Part shown: positions 37,122 to 46,848 of the stretch, piece by piece
Position numbering within the stretch: position 1 is the stretch's first letter
Layout of the letters: each line of letters starts with the position of its first letter
DNA from: CAVONV01 sp963697355
GTDB lineage: Bacteria; Acidobacteriota; Vicinamibacteria; Marinacidobacterales; DATDRI01
Direction of reading: 5' to 3'
Length of the DNA stretch: 64,000 nucleotides
Assembly: GCA_963697355.1 (NCBI GenBank)
Contig: CAVONV010000006.1
Location: 62,001 to 126,000 of the forward strand
Notes under the pieces: model-generated
What the model was told of the DNA's origin: nothing
The model's input: the letters and a program-made list of their open reading frames with translations, nothing else
The model's database searches: none
Program-made: the position numbers and the translations under genes

Positions 37122-38690
37122 TTAAGCTACCAGACGTTCGTGGCTGCGCCGGAAGCGGAGCAACTGCTGAATGGCTACGGGAACGATCCGCTTCAGATAC
37201 AGAGCTGAAGGGGCTCCGTCGTAGGAGAGTGTCATGCGGTAGTCTTTGCGTCCACCCTTCTCGAGACTATCGATGCGGTAGGTATAGCGTCCGAGATCAA
37301 ATCGTTCACCCACTCGAAGCTCGCGCTTGACTCCTTTGCTTCCGTAAATTAGGCAGCTCACACGTGGTTCTGTGAGCTTGGCGCAAAGAGGGTCATTGTG
37401 AAGCAAGTGGATCTTGGCCCGGAGAAAGTCCATTACGTTTCTGGTCCTGCGTTCAGCTTCCGGCATGGTGAGAAGCTTCTCAGCTTTGAAAGCGTCGAAA
37501 TCCGGTGCGACGTAATCGAGGTTCAGGGCCTCGATCATCTCCGCCTTGTTGCCGCTCTTCAAAAGCTCGTCCATCCGACGCTTGAGGTCGGGCAAGGGCA
37601 GCCTAACGAGCTCCTTGGGTATCTCGTCCATCGTACTGATATCGAAACCATTGGGTGGAAAGGCCGGTCCACCTTCGATGAGTGTGAATGTTGCCGACGC
37701 ATCCTTCGACGAATCGCTCACCGAGAGCCCACGTCGACTCCAAGCGGGAGCACCTGTTGGGAGTTTTCGAAGCCGATCCACAGAAATGTGGAGCGGTTGA
37801 TCGATTCGAAGGTCGACATGCTCCTTGTCCCCCGGGCCGGGAAAGGAACGCACTCCTATCCCAATCAAGACTCCCACGGTCAACAGCAGCGCACTCACGA
37901 GGGAGAATTCCACGGAAACGGACGCCGGCTTGGCAATTCTTCGGACGATAGGCTCGATTTGCTCCAATCCCTTCTCAGGCTCCAAATAGTAGATGAAACG
38001 ACGGAGGACAATGCCGTCGTCATCGAAGAACTCCGTGATCCCTTGAGCGTATTGGTTGTTGGCCAGCGATCCGTTTGCAGCCTGTACCATCTCTTGGGCG
38101 AACACGGATCCGGACTGATCCTGAATCAACATGATGTAGAGGGGTACGTTCATCTGCTCGAGAAGGTCCAGCGTACGCTTTTCGACCGCATCACTCAGTT
38201 CGATCCCAGCTTCGATATCTTGATCCTTCCAGTCTTCTTTCTGCGGATCGATGATGCCGTCGGTAATGAGAATCATTTTGAAGCGAGTACCCTCAGGATA
38301 GATTTCGATGATTTCTTTGGCTTTTTCGAAGGCATAGTAGAAGTCCGTCCATTGGCCGTTGTTCTGATAGCGTTCGGGTGTATCGACATAGACCTCGTCT
38401 TTGCCGCCAAAGAGAATGAGTCTGTACGGTTGACCGTCAACAAACTCGAACATCTTCTCGAGAGCGGTTTGGCGTTGATAAAGAGGATCGAGCGGAGGAA
38501 GACTCGCAGAGTTGTCGAGCACGAACAAGATGACCGTTTGGCCGGTTTCGGGGATTTCAGCAGCTTCCGATGTAGAGGCCTCGACGTCACCGCCCACGAG
38601 CAGGACGGAAAGGAGGAGGCACACCTTTTGACCGAGGCCGAAGGCTCGCACTGTCTTTCTCCTAAATGTAGATGATTTCGATACTTCCAT
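37122..38690 (-). CDS. VWA-domain membrane protein
   Basis: A 522-residue protein; I start it at ATG 38690, before a basic stretch and hydrophobic segment (KVCLLLSVLLVGGDVEAS) that acts as a signal. A von Willebrand A domain follows: VILFVLDNSASLPP carries the metal-binding DxSxS motif, and KMILITDGIIDPQKEDW the later Asp. A second hydrophobic segment (SLVSALLLTVGVLIGIGV) anchors the protein, and the remaining 200 residues are soluble, with a cluster of charged helices (LVRLPLPDLKRRMDELL). Upstream on the same strand lie an anti-sigma factor, an ECF sigma factor and a small membrane protein, so this is the last gene of a four-gene operon. The VWA domain probably senses or binds a periplasmic partner. 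No close family is recognised. Confidence 0.65.
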   Translation of the reverse strand: MEVSKSSTFRRKTVRAFGLGQKVCLLLSVLLVGGDVEASTSEAAEIPETGQTVILFVLDNSASLPPLDPLYQRQTALEKMFEFVDGQPYRLILFGGKDEVYVDTPERYQNNGQWTDFYYAFEKAKEIIEIYPEGTRFKMILITDGIIDPQKEDWKDQDIEAGIELSDAVEKRTLDLLEQMNVPLYIMLIQDQSGSVFAQEMVQAANGSLANNQYAQGITEFFDDDGIVLRRFIYYLEPEKGLEQIEPIVRRIAKPASVSVEFSLVSALLLTVGVLIGIGVRSFPGPGDKEHVDLRIDQPLHISVDRLRKLPTGAPAWSRRGLSVSDSSKDASATFTLIEGGPAFPPNGFDISTMDEIPKELVRLPLPDLKRRMDELLKSGNKAEMIEALNLDYVAPDFDAFKAEKLLTMPEAERRTRNVMDFLRAKIHLLHNDPLCAKLTEPRVSCLIYGSKGVKRELRVGERFDLGRYTYRIDSLEKGGRKDYRMTLSYDGAPSALYLKRIVPVAIQQLLRFRRSHERLVA

Positions 38691-38790
38691 TATACCTGCT
38701 GAAAAGGCCGACGAGAAGTGGCTTGTCGGGTGCATTCGGGTGCATAGAAGTGGCCAGAAACCGGTCCGTATCCGGGACATGGTGTTACTG

Positions 38791-38835
38791 GATTCTCGAG
38801 TTCTTGAGTTCTCGAGTTCTTGGGTACTTGGTTCT
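38791..38835 (+). repeat. CTTGAGTT-type 8-bp tandem array
   Basis: Repeats of the form TTCTCGAG, TTCTTGAG, TTCTCGAG, TTCTTGGG and TACTTGG sit between the anti-sigma stop (38,842) and the VWA start (38,690) on the minus strand. It is one of four such arrays in the window, all directly beyond a gene stop. Confidence 0.7.
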
Positions 38836-38841
38836 ATTGAT

Positions 38842-39327
38842 TCAGCTTTCCGCCCACAGAACATAAATGGCGAAAATGGTCAACAGTGCGAGTATCGAGA
38901 GACCCGCGCTCAAGTACAGGAAAGGATTGAGAAGGGGAGTCGCCCCCATGGACGACATCCGGGTCCACATCGACTCGAGGGGTGCCAACCAGCGGTCGAT
39001 CGTGCTCCAGTTCCAAGCTACGAATCCGAACAACCCTAGGGCTCCCACGGCATAGGCTACCTTCTCGAACACCGCAATAGGCCGGGTGGCACGCTCGGAC
39101 GCAACTCGTTTGGCCAGAATCTCAGTTTTCCACCAGATGAGCCCAGGGCTGGGTAGGTTCTTCTCGGCTTCATGACGTGCGCTCCGAGCTTCCGATTCGA
39201 GGTATTGCGCGACGAGCATGAGGTCAGCGCAGTCCGGGCAATCCTCGACGTGAGCGCGGAGCGGTTCGTCCCACGTACCGCGGCGGAGAGCCATCTGCAC
39301 GGCTTCTTCTTGATTGCAGCTCTTCAT
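38842..39327 (-). CDS. Membrane anti-sigma factor with zinc-finger motif
   Basis: A 161-residue protein. The N-terminal HVEDCPDCADL matches the HxxxCxxC zinc signature of anti-sigma domains. Two hydrophobic segments follow: AYAVGALGLFGFVAWNW (about residues 90-106) and LYLSAGLSILALLTIFAIYV near the end. The start overlaps the stop of the ECF sigma gene by four bases (ATGA), the usual sigma/anti-sigma arrangement. It should bind and hold the cognate sigma factor at the membrane until a signal arrives. The VWA protein encoded next may be part of that signal path. Confidence 0.8.
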   Translation of the reverse strand: MKSCNQEEAVQMALRRGTWDEPLRAHVEDCPDCADLMLVAQYLESEARSARHEAEKNLPSPGLIWWKTEILAKRVASERATRPIAVFEKVAYAVGALGLFGFVAWNWSTIDRWLAPLESMWTRMSSMGATPLLNPFLYLSAGLSILALLTIFAIYVLWAES

Positions 39328-39899
39328 GGTCTCACCTTCAAGCTGGTTTCAGGTTCGAATCCTTTCTCGCGGAGCACGGTTGCCAGACGCTGCCTGGCGC
39401 GGAAAAGCAGCATCTTGATGCTGGCAGGCTTGACACCCACGGTTTCGGCAATCTCAATGTGCGTGGAACCTTCCACGTAAGCCAACCAGAGAAGCTCTCG
39501 CTCTCGCGGTTTGAGTTTTTCGAGGGCTCTCGACATATCGGCGCGCAGGTTGATTTTCTCACCCGTTCGCTCTCCCACGGGAATCTCCGGAAGAGGCTTC
39601 TCGGTTCTTTTGCTGCGGCGGAAATGGTCACGTGCCAAATTCGTGGCGATACGAAACAGGTAGTTCTTGTGACCCCTATCGTCCATTTCCGGTAATTCAG
39701 CACGGAGGAAACGAAAGTACGATTCCTGGTGCAGATCGTCCGCTATCGTCGAGTTACCGACGACACGGGAAAGATAGGCCCGAAGGGACCGCGCTGTGCG
39801 CCCGTAGAATTGCCTAAAGCCCTCTTCATCCATACTGAACGCCGCCTGCTCGGTGGCACCGGGTACCGCCCTCAGGGATAGCGCTAATTCCTGCGCCAT
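39324..39899 (-). CDS. ECF sigma factor
   Basis: A 191-residue sigma-70 family protein. Region 2 includes FYGRTARSLRAYLSRVVGN and ADDLHQESYFRFLR, followed by YLFRIATNLARDHFRRSKR; region 4 is ERELLWLAYVEGSTHIEIAE with the helix VGVKPASIKMLLFRARQRL. It is overlapped by the anti-sigma gene, which fixes the pairing. The operon begins with a small membrane protein gene ending only 7 bases away from this start. Stress or envelope control is likely from the family; the regulon is unknown. It starts at ATG 39899. Confidence 0.85.
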   Translation of the reverse strand: MAQELALSLRAVPGATEQAAFSMDEEGFRQFYGRTARSLRAYLSRVVGNSTIADDLHQESYFRFLRAELPEMDDRGHKNYLFRIATNLARDHFRRSKRTEKPLPEIPVGERTGEKINLRADMSRALEKLKPRERELLWLAYVEGSTHIEIAETVGVKPASIKMLLFRARQRLATVLREKGFEPETSLKVRP

Positions 39900-39906
39900 T
39901 GCTTTT

Positions 39907-40383
39907 CTATTGGCGGTCTAGGCGCGATTCTGCCGACTCGCGCTCGAACAAGCCCCAAGACTTCGACAAGAAGTATGAAATCCCAGCGGATACCAAGAAG
40001 CCGAGGCCGATGGCCAAAGCGATGGTACCAAAAACAGAGAATCCGTGACCGCCCTCCAAGGAGCTCATGGAGAGGAGTCCGATGCCTAGGAACGTCAAGA
40101 TCGTACCCGCGGTGATCGATCTCAAGATTCGAGAGTAAGGGTTGCGCTGGGGTGGAGCCTCGACCGGTGCGACTTGGATGAACCGCTGGCCGGCTTCAGT
40201 TTTCATATAATCCAGAAGCTCCTGGCTGGAGCCGAACTTGTCGATCAGCTTGGTCTGCATGTCGGATTGAGCTTTGGCTATCTTCGATCTCCGAATGACA
40301 TCTCCCACTATCCAGATGAAGAACGCAAGGCAGCCAAAGGTCGAGACCGACACAAATATCAGGACAGTTTCTTCGTTTATCAC
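39907..40383 (-). CDS. Small inner-membrane protein, first gene of the sigma operon
   Basis: A 158-residue protein starting at GTG 40383 with GAGGAGG just upstream. It has an N-terminal membrane segment (VLIFVSVSTFGCLAFFIWIV), a cytoplasmic stretch with helical SQELLDYMKTEAGQRFIQV, and a pair of segments near residues 95-140 (ITAGTILTFLGIGLLSM and FGTIALAIGLGFLVSAGISY). It resembles small DUF6249-like membrane proteins that recur in front of ECF sigma genes, but that recollection is weak. It is co-transcribed with the sigma, anti-sigma and VWA genes. Confidence 0.6.
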   Translation of the reverse strand: MINEETVLIFVSVSTFGCLAFFIWIVGDVIRRSKIAKAQSDMQTKLIDKFGSSQELLDYMKTEAGQRFIQVAPVEAPPQRNPYSRILRSITAGTILTFLGIGLLSMSSLEGGHGFSVFGTIALAIGLGFLVSAGISYFLSKSWGLFERESAESRLDRQ

Positions 40384-40458
40384 GTTACCTCCTCGGCTAT
40401 TCTGCCTTCATAAGTAGAAACGCAACAAACCAGCACAGGGTTAACAAGAGAATCTGTC

Positions 40459-40516
40459 GGGGACAGTCCCCACTTCAAGTATATGTACTGCATAGGGATA
40501 GGTGGGGACTGTCCCC
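40459..40516. repeat. GGGGACAGTCCCC-type inverted pair after addA
   Basis: GGGGACAGTCCCCAC (40,459-40,473) and GTGGGGACTGTCCCC (40,502-40,516) are exact reverse complements 28 bases apart, and each arm is itself a near palindrome. It touches the addA stop codon. It could end transcription or act as a REP-like element. Related copies lie at 54.46-54.56 and 55.89 kb. Confidence 0.7.
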
Positions 40517-43500
40517 TAAAAAAGGGGTAGTTGTGTGGGGTGGCCGGGTCCGTCCGTACGGGGGTGGACGCGTAGGGGGGAGCCCTGGGGATAGAAGACG
40601 AGTCCCAAGGGCTCGTGGCCGGGGAAAAGGACTCGGACGGCTTCGAGGTAGAGCTCCATTTGTAGCCGGTGCTCGGGACGGGATTTCCCGGTTTTGAAGT
40701 CAATGGCAACGGCCCGTCCGGAAGAAATAATGAGGCTGTCGATGGTGCCGTAGACCATCCGTTCCGTACCGCGTAGAACGAAGGGAACCTCTCGAAGCAC
40801 GCAGCCGCTCGCCATGTGAGTCTTGAGCTCGGGCTGTCGGCGGAGCCTGGAGTACAAATCCGCTGCTTTTTGGGATGCCCGCGTCCGTTCCGAAGGAGCT
40901 TGTCCGGGCAGGTCGGGCAGAACGCCCCGTGCGATCTCCTCCAACGGTTCATGCAAGGCCACGTCGTACTCGAACATCCGATGGACGGCACCACCTACCG
41001 CGAGCTCTATCGGGTTGCGAGCCCAGGGATTGATCTCCTCACCCGTCTGTTCCCGAACGAGAGCACTCACGCTTACGCGGGGGAGAGAATCGTCTGGAAT
41101 GGCGTCGAGTGCGAGACGATGCTCAGGTGTGCCCTGTTGGCTTCGATAGCGGCGGGGCTCCGTCCGGGGACGAAGGACTTTCAACTGGTGTCGGTTTTTC
41201 CTTGGTTCCCATTTAAGATCCGCCTCGTTTGTCGTCAAAGCCGCATGCAGAACAAGGCGAAGGCTCTCCGGCAGCAGGTGAAAAAGTGTTGCCCTTCCTT
41301 CCATCTCTTCGAGCTTTGCGGCGGAAAGAACGAGGTAGTGTCGTGCCCGAGTCAAGGCGACATAGAGAAGCCGCTTTTCTTCTTCCACGGCGCGCTGCGG
41401 TCCGGATAGGTCGGGGCGATCCAACGCGTGTACCTCGAGTGCTTCGCCGGACAACTCGGTAATTCTCGGGAGCGAAGTGTCAGGGCGTGTCTTCTGATCG
41501 AGGTTGACGACAAAAACGGCGTCAAACTCGAGTCCCTTGGCGGCGTGAATCGTCATCAGGCTCACTGCATCGATGGCCTCCAATACGGCGAGGGATTCGT
41601 CGCCACTGGATGCGTTCTCGAGATAATCTGCAAGCCGAGCGAAGGTCAGGTAACCTCTGTTCTGCGCCCGTCGAACTAACTCGAGGATCTTTTTCAAGTT
41701 CTCCCAGCCTTGGGCTCCCGACTCGGACTCGTAGAAGTGCCCTGCGTAGTCCGTTTCCTCCAACACTTGTTGAATGAGATCGGACGGAGGGATGATGCCG
41801 ACCCTTCGACACCAGGAAGGAACCCACCGGATAGCACGGCGAGCCGCGGCATCGTCTTCTTCCGACCCTGTCGGGGGGAGGTCGGTTTCTCGGCAATAGC
41901 CCCTGAGTAGGCTGGTGAGAGGCTCTTTGGGTGCTCCAAGGGGACGCATCGATGAAAGAAGCGCCAAGCCGGTGTCGGTGAGCCCGATGAAGCGCGAACG
42001 GGAGAGCTCTGCGGCCCTTAGCTCCGAGCCCGGCTCGGCAAGAAACCGCACCAGCGCTTGAATATCGCGAACCTCGGGCGAGTCGAAGAAACCCAAACCG
42101 CGATAAACATAGGTCGGAACGCCGCGATCCGTGAGGGCCTTTTCGTACTCGCGGTAGTGGGTGCGACTGCGGAAGAGAATGGCGATATCCTTGGGGTGGT
42201 AGTCTTGCTCGACGAGCAAACGTACGATTTCGTCCGCTACAGCGGCAGCCGCTTGTCCCAATTCCGGCGCAACCACCAAGCCCATTCGGTGCTCGTCTTC
42301 GCGCGTCTCCCCAATAGGGAAGTGGTCGGCGGTGCGGTAGCGAAAGGTCCACTCCAACTCGTCTCGAACCTGAGGCATCTCTGCAAAGACATCGTTCAAG
42401 AAAGCGAGGAGATTGCCGTGAGCCCGGAAGCTCTGGCGGAGTCGGAGGCGCCTTCCTCGCCCAGGAATCAGTCGCTCGAGGTGTCGTGCCGCATCTTCCA
42501 TGATCTCGACTCGAGCATCCCGCCAACCGTAAATGGATTGTTTTCGATCGCCCACGATGAAAACGGTGGGTTCGTTCAAAAGGCCTTGACCGTGACCGGA
42601 GGCTTGCTCCCGGAGGATGGCGTCTTGTACTAATCCTGCGCCCTCCCCCCAGGAGTCGATGAGAGCAGTGACGAGACGCCACTGGAATTTGTTGGTGTCC
42701 TGAAACTCGTCGATGAGGATGTGATGGTAGCGAGATTCCAATCGGAAACGACTTTGAGAAAACTCGCCTCGTTTTTCGAGCAAGTCCACCGCTCGAACCA
42801 GTATATCGGTAAAGTCGAGACCTCGGTGGGCGTCCTTAAGTCGAGAGAACCGGTTCAGCACCTTGTCGTACAGACGCCAAATCTCCCGCACCGCGAGTTG
42901 ATCCCGATCGGTAGACCAACGTCGATAGGCTTCACCGACACCGGGAGCCCGGGCCAGAACGAGATCGCGGTGGCGCTCGTAGTCCTTTGGGTTGCCAAAG
43001 TTGCGCTTCGAAAAAAGTGCGAGTCTTTGACGGGGTCGGCCCTCCCGTGTCAAGAAATAGCCGGCCGTTTGTTCGACATCCAGTGAACTGACGCGTTCGG
43101 GATCGATGACCCGCTGAAGGGCAAACGCAATGGCGGTGGACCGCGGGTCAGAGGCGCCCGGACTGGAGGCGACCATCTTGTTGACGCCTTCTTTTCCACC
43201 CAAAATTGCCTCGAGACTGCGAGCCACGTTCCGTAACGATCTGTCGAGTCGCAGTTCTCGGGGGATGTCGCGGTGGACGTACCGAGATAGAGTTTCGTTC
43301 TTGACGAGTCGACTCCTCAGGAAGTCGCGCATGCCGCGACGAAGGGTGGCGTCTCCAAAGACCGAAATCAAAAAAGCCAAATCGGGCGAAGAAGCTGGAG
43401 AGGTGTCGGCGAGGACCTCGTCCACTGCGTCTCGAGCCAGTCGCTCCGTGTCGACTTCGTCCAGAAGCTCGATATCGGGATCGAGGCCCGCCTCGAGAGG

Positions 43501-43821
43501 GAATTCTTTCAACAATCCCAGACAAAACGCATCGATGGTGGCAATGTGAATGTCGAAGAGCCTATCCCGGACATAGCCCCACAGCAGTGGCCTCCGGCGA
43601 AGCTCTTCGATGATGCGCCCCTTCATCTCACCGGCCGCCTTGCGGGTGAAGGTAATGGCCAGGATGTGACGAGGGTCCGCTCCTTCTTGGATCAGACGGA
43701 CATAGCGATCGACCAGTACCCGAGTCTTGCCCGTGCCGGCCGACGCCTCGAGCGCAACGTTCAGTTGCGGATCGGCAGCCGATACACGGTCGAGTTGGTC
43801 TTCGGGGAGATCCTGACTCAA
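40516..43821 (-). CDS. addA: AddA-type UvrD helicase/nuclease
   Basis: A 1,101-residue protein. Superfamily 1A helicase motifs are all visible: Walker A in NVALEASAGTGKTRVLVDRY, ITFTRKAAGEMKGRI, HHILIDEFQDTNKFQWRLV (Walker B), TIHAAKGLEFDAVFVVNL and LLYVALTRARHYLVL. The C-terminus is a PD-(D/E)xK nuclease (GGAVHRMFEYD, YGTIDSLIISS, AIDFKTGKSRPEHRLQMEL). With AddB it forms the double-strand-break resection complex that loads RecA. The start is TTG, with GGAGG inside the end of addB and TTGA overlap, so the two are translationally coupled. Undamaged. Confidence 0.85.
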   Translation of the reverse strand: MSQDLPEDQLDRVSAADPQLNVALEASAGTGKTRVLVDRYVRLIQEGADPRHILAITFTRKAAGEMKGRIIEELRRRPLLWGYVRDRLFDIHIATIDAFCLGLLKEFPLEAGLDPDIELLDEVDTERLARDAVDEVLADTSPASSPDLAFLISVFGDATLRRGMRDFLRSRLVKNETLSRYVHRDIPRELRLDRSLRNVARSLEAILGGKEGVNKMVASSPGASDPRSTAIAFALQRVIDPERVSSLDVEQTAGYFLTREGRPRQRLALFSKRNFGNPKDYERHRDLVLARAPGVGEAYRRWSTDRDQLAVREIWRLYDKVLNRFSRLKDAHRGLDFTDILVRAVDLLEKRGEFSQSRFRLESRYHHILIDEFQDTNKFQWRLVTALIDSWGEGAGLVQDAILREQASGHGQGLLNEPTVFIVGDRKQSIYGWRDARVEIMEDAARHLERLIPGRGRRLRLRQSFRAHGNLLAFLNDVFAEMPQVRDELEWTFRYRTADHFPIGETREDEHRMGLVVAPELGQAAAAVADEIVRLLVEQDYHPKDIAILFRSRTHYREYEKALTDRGVPTYVYRGLGFFDSPEVRDIQALVRFLAEPGSELRAAELSRSRFIGLTDTGLALLSSMRPLGAPKEPLTSLLRGYCRETDLPPTGSEEDDAAARRAIRWVPSWCRRVGIIPPSDLIQQVLEETDYAGHFYESESGAQGWENLKKILELVRRAQNRGYLTFARLADYLENASSGDESLAVLEAIDAVSLMTIHAAKGLEFDAVFVVNLDQKTRPDTSLPRITELSGEALEVHALDRPDLSGPQRAVEEEKRLLYVALTRARHYLVLSAAKLEEMEGRATLFHLLPESLRLVLHAALTTNEADLKWEPRKNRHQLKVLRPRTEPRRYRSQQGTPEHRLALDAIPDDSLPRVSVSALVREQTGEEINPWARNPIELAVGGAVHRMFEYDVALHEPLEEIARGVLPDLPGQAPSERTRASQKAADLYSRLRRQPELKTHMASGCVLREVPFVLRGTERMVYGTIDSLIISSGRAVAIDFKTGKSRPEHRLQMELYLEAVRVLFPGHEPLGLVFYPQGSPLRVHPRTDGPGHPTQLPLF

Positions 43822-46748
43822 GATTCCTCCACTGCGGTGGCGGTGAACGGTGTCGTCTCGTGAATCTCTTTACGGCACAATCCGGCGTATCCGCAGGTGT
43901 TGCACAAGTGAATCTGATGGGGTCGGGGCGGGAACCTGCCTTCGCGGGCGTCGCGGTAGATCTCCAAAAGCCTATCCGCCGCCGCTTGATAGTCCTGTCG
44001 CGGAACGAGTCTCATGTCGCGGAGACTCAAGTAAGCCGCCTCGACCGGCTGGGCGCTCAGTTCCTGAGCAAGACAAAGGGCATACAGAGGAACTTGGATT
44101 GTGAGCTTGGGTTCAGGGGATTTGCCGCTCTTGTAATCGAAGACGTGGAGATGTCCGTCAGGGTCGATGTCGACACGATCGGCTCGACCCTTGACCTGTA
44201 CCCACCAGGGTGATTCTCCGTTCGGGCCCTTCTCGAATCGATAGGGATTCTTGAATCCATATTCCAATAGACGTTTGTGAAGAGGACGACGCCCCATTTC
44301 GAGGCGTAGCAACCACTCGATGGCTCCCGTAACACCGGGAACTCCGAAGAGACGGGCCAACTCGATGTGACGATTCTCGACGGGTAGTCTGCCGAGCGCC
44401 GCTTTCATGAAGACGGACAATGCATCATCGTAGTTCTCGTGGGTAATCCCGCGCGGGCCGTTCTCGTTGGCGTCCCATTCTTGGAAACCTGCCTGGAGGA
44501 TGTCGTGAATGATACGACCCCTCTCTAAGGGTGTGAGGCCTTCATCAAAATCCTCTTCTTCTTCGATGCGGAGGACATAGCGCACGTAATGCTTGAACGG
44601 ACATCTCAGATAGAGCTCGAAGGCGGTAGCGGAGACCGGCTCGGGGTCGAAGAGCTTACTCCGAATCAAGCCGGGCTTCCGTTTCTGGCGAAATCGGCTT
44701 GCGATGGGAACGGCTCGAGCGCGAAGTGCTTCGGTGCGAGAGACGATCAGCCGTTCGAGAAAAATCGGGTCGATTTCCTCACGACTTTTCCTGGTGGCGT
44801 TATCGACCTCCTCCAAGAAGGGTGACGGAACGGTAGGGATCTCCTCTTCGAGTAGGTGACGAAAGACGGCCACTGAACGGTCGGGGATGCGAAGCAGCTC
44901 CATGAATCGAGCCCGCTCCGCAGTAAGCGCCTCACTGTCCGTAGGCCAGCCGAAATCCTTGAGAAGCCACTGGGGGTAGAAGATGTTACGCTCGGACCGA
45001 GCTGGCCATTCACCTTCATTGAGACCGACCGCAACGATGAGGTCGAAAGAACCAAAGCTGACGGAACGGCTGTCGACGATTTGTATCCCTCCTTCACCCG
45101 TTCGGATGCTGAAAGTATGGGACTCTATCGCTCGATGGAGCTTTTCTCTGAAAAGATGGAACGTCACGGGTGGATCTCCGATGGTGCGCGCTGCATCGGA
45201 GAGTTTCTCCAAAATGGTAAGGAAGGCTCCTCTGGCTCGCTCGTGACGGTCGACATCCTCGAGAGTTCGTAACGGACGGCCGAAGGCGTCGATGAACTTG
45301 CGCAGCGCTTCGACCTTGGCCGTGAGGGACGAGTGCGGGTCCGAGAGCATAGAAAGCTGCCGCCCGCACTTCACGAGTGCCTCCAGCGCCGGCATGGCGG
45401 TTTGCTCTCGGTCCTCCATTCCCGGCAGAGCTCTTTGAATGGGGCGCCGCCGAGACCGATTGAAGAGGTGCTTCCAGACCTTCGTTCCGCCCGGCTCGCG
45501 ACTCTTTCGTAGCTCGCGATCCAAAGCGGCCACACTTTCCGGACCGACACCGCCGAAATGGAAAAATGGACTTTGTAGCAACCCGATGGCCGGCGCCCGT
45601 CTACCGTCGCTTTCGACATATTCCAGAACCAAGTCCATAGCCGCCATGTATGGCTCAGCGGCGAGTGGAAAATCATCCCGGACCTGGTAGGGAACCCCTG
45701 CGTCACCGAGGGATTTCTTGGCCAGGTAGAGATAGGGGAGCGGCGAAGGGACGGCAATAGCAACGCGCCTCAATGGAGGCAGCTCCCCGCTTGCCGATTT
45801 GTATTTGAGAAGGCGCGCCACGCTCGACAGGACTTCTTCGCGATCGCGAGCTACCCACGCGACGGCGCTTTGGTGTCCGTTAGCCTCGTTCGTGTCTTTG
45901 TCGTCCGCGGACGGGGCAGGGCACCACAGCCGGGGGTTACTTTCTGACGTCGTCTTTCGAATTCTCTCGAAGGTCGCGGCCTTTTCGAGCGCACGGGTCC
46001 ACCAAGTGGTTGCCATACTCTCCGGTATGACGACCTCGAAACCGGTCATCCCTTTCGAGCTTGCCAGGAACGAGATGTCTGCCGGCCATAGAGTGGAGGG
46101 GCCTAGCGCCAGAATCCGTCGGTAGGGAAAGAGTGGGCCGCGCTCCTTCAAAGCGCCACGAACGCTCTGTTCGTCTTCGAGCTCGAGGCTTAGAAGTCTC
46201 TTGCGGTAACGTTGAAATCCCTCGTACAAGAATCTCGTTTGGGCTGCCATCCTCTCGGCGCCCCGATCGTCAGGTATGTCGAACTCTTTGAGACTGCGCG
46301 CGGTGAAATCCTCCAAGTGGAAACCTGCTAGATAAAGGTGATCGAAAAAGGCGAGAACTCGGGAGGCTAGACTGCCCCTGAGCTGAAAAGGCGGCTCTGA
46401 GCCCGCCTCGGCAGCTTCATCCAGGGAAACCTCCATGAGGGTGTCGCGTAGGATGGCATCGGCCACACGCACGTTGCCCAGTGACCGTTCGGTCAACTCT
46501 GCCAGCAGACGACTCATCGTTGATATCGTGGGAAGAAGACTGGCCTGACGCTCCTCGAAGAGCAGAGGCTCTACAGCGATTTGAAGCAGGTGGCCCGCCG
46601 ATGCGGTCGGGACGAGGACCAAGACGTTGTGCAGAGCCGTTGGGTCCTGGGACATCTCTTGGGATATGACCTCCAGGACGTAGTCCCGAGCGCCTCGCCA
46701 GCCGCTGGTCAGCACCAGCTTCGGCGCCGGCCTGTCTTCATTGGGCAA
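43818..46748 (-). CDS. addB: AddB-type PD-(D/E)xK nuclease
   Basis: A 976-residue protein that pairs with AddA. Its N-terminus (LVLTSGWRGARDYVLEVISQ, VLVLVPTASAGHLL) holds the inactivated helicase domain: the Walker A lysine is missing, as expected of AddB-like partners of some lineages. The C-terminal nuclease shows VKGRADRVDIDPDGHLHVFD, then YKSGKSPEPKLTIQVPLY. Four cysteines (LYLRCPFKHYVRY, CNTCGYAGLCRKE) match the iron-sulfur staple of AddB nuclease domains. TTG 46748 with AGGAG 8 bases upstream is the start. A PEGA-domain gene ends 100 bases upstream. Together with addA it repairs double-strand breaks. Confidence 0.8.
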   Translation of the reverse strand: MPNEDRPAPKLVLTSGWRGARDYVLEVISQEMSQDPTALHNVLVLVPTASAGHLLQIAVEPLLFEERQASLLPTISTMSRLLAELTERSLGNVRVADAILRDTLMEVSLDEAAEAGSEPPFQLRGSLASRVLAFFDHLYLAGFHLEDFTARSLKEFDIPDDRGAERMAAQTRFLYEGFQRYRKRLLSLELEDEQSVRGALKERGPLFPYRRILALGPSTLWPADISFLASSKGMTGFEVVIPESMATTWWTRALEKAATFERIRKTTSESNPRLWCPAPSADDKDTNEANGHQSAVAWVARDREEVLSSVARLLKYKSASGELPPLRRVAIAVPSPLPYLYLAKKSLGDAGVPYQVRDDFPLAAEPYMAAMDLVLEYVESDGRRAPAIGLLQSPFFHFGGVGPESVAALDRELRKSREPGGTKVWKHLFNRSRRRPIQRALPGMEDREQTAMPALEALVKCGRQLSMLSDPHSSLTAKVEALRKFIDAFGRPLRTLEDVDRHERARGAFLTILEKLSDAARTIGDPPVTFHLFREKLHRAIESHTFSIRTGEGGIQIVDSRSVSFGSFDLIVAVGLNEGEWPARSERNIFYPQWLLKDFGWPTDSEALTAERARFMELLRIPDRSVAVFRHLLEEEIPTVPSPFLEEVDNATRKSREEIDPIFLERLIVSRTEALRARAVPIASRFRQKRKPGLIRSKLFDPEPVSATAFELYLRCPFKHYVRYVLRIEEEEDFDEGLTPLERGRIIHDILQAGFQEWDANENGPRGITHENYDDALSVFMKAALGRLPVENRHIELARLFGVPGVTGAIEWLLRLEMGRRPLHKRLLEYGFKNPYRFEKGPNGESPWWVQVKGRADRVDIDPDGHLHVFDYKSGKSPEPKLTIQVPLYALCLAQELSAQPVEAAYLSLRDMRLVPRQDYQAAADRLLEIYRDAREGRFPPRPHQIHLCNTCGYAGLCRKEIHETTPFTATAVEES

Positions 46749-46848
46749 ATCTCGCTCTCCTGTTGAAAGCGCAGTCTACCTTGACCAGGAACAAATCAGT
46801 GACCATTTGAGGAGATATCGAATCAGGAGAAGCGAGACCGAGAACGAT

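Noticed and set aside
37398..38675. 425-codon plus-strand open frame
   Set aside because: Exactly antisense to the VWA gene; no motif, low-complexity Leu/Arg/His content. A shadow of the real frame.
39340..39365. tRNA T-loop-like GGTTCGAATCC
   Set aside because: Lies inside the ECF sigma gene; no acceptor or anticodon stem can be formed around it.
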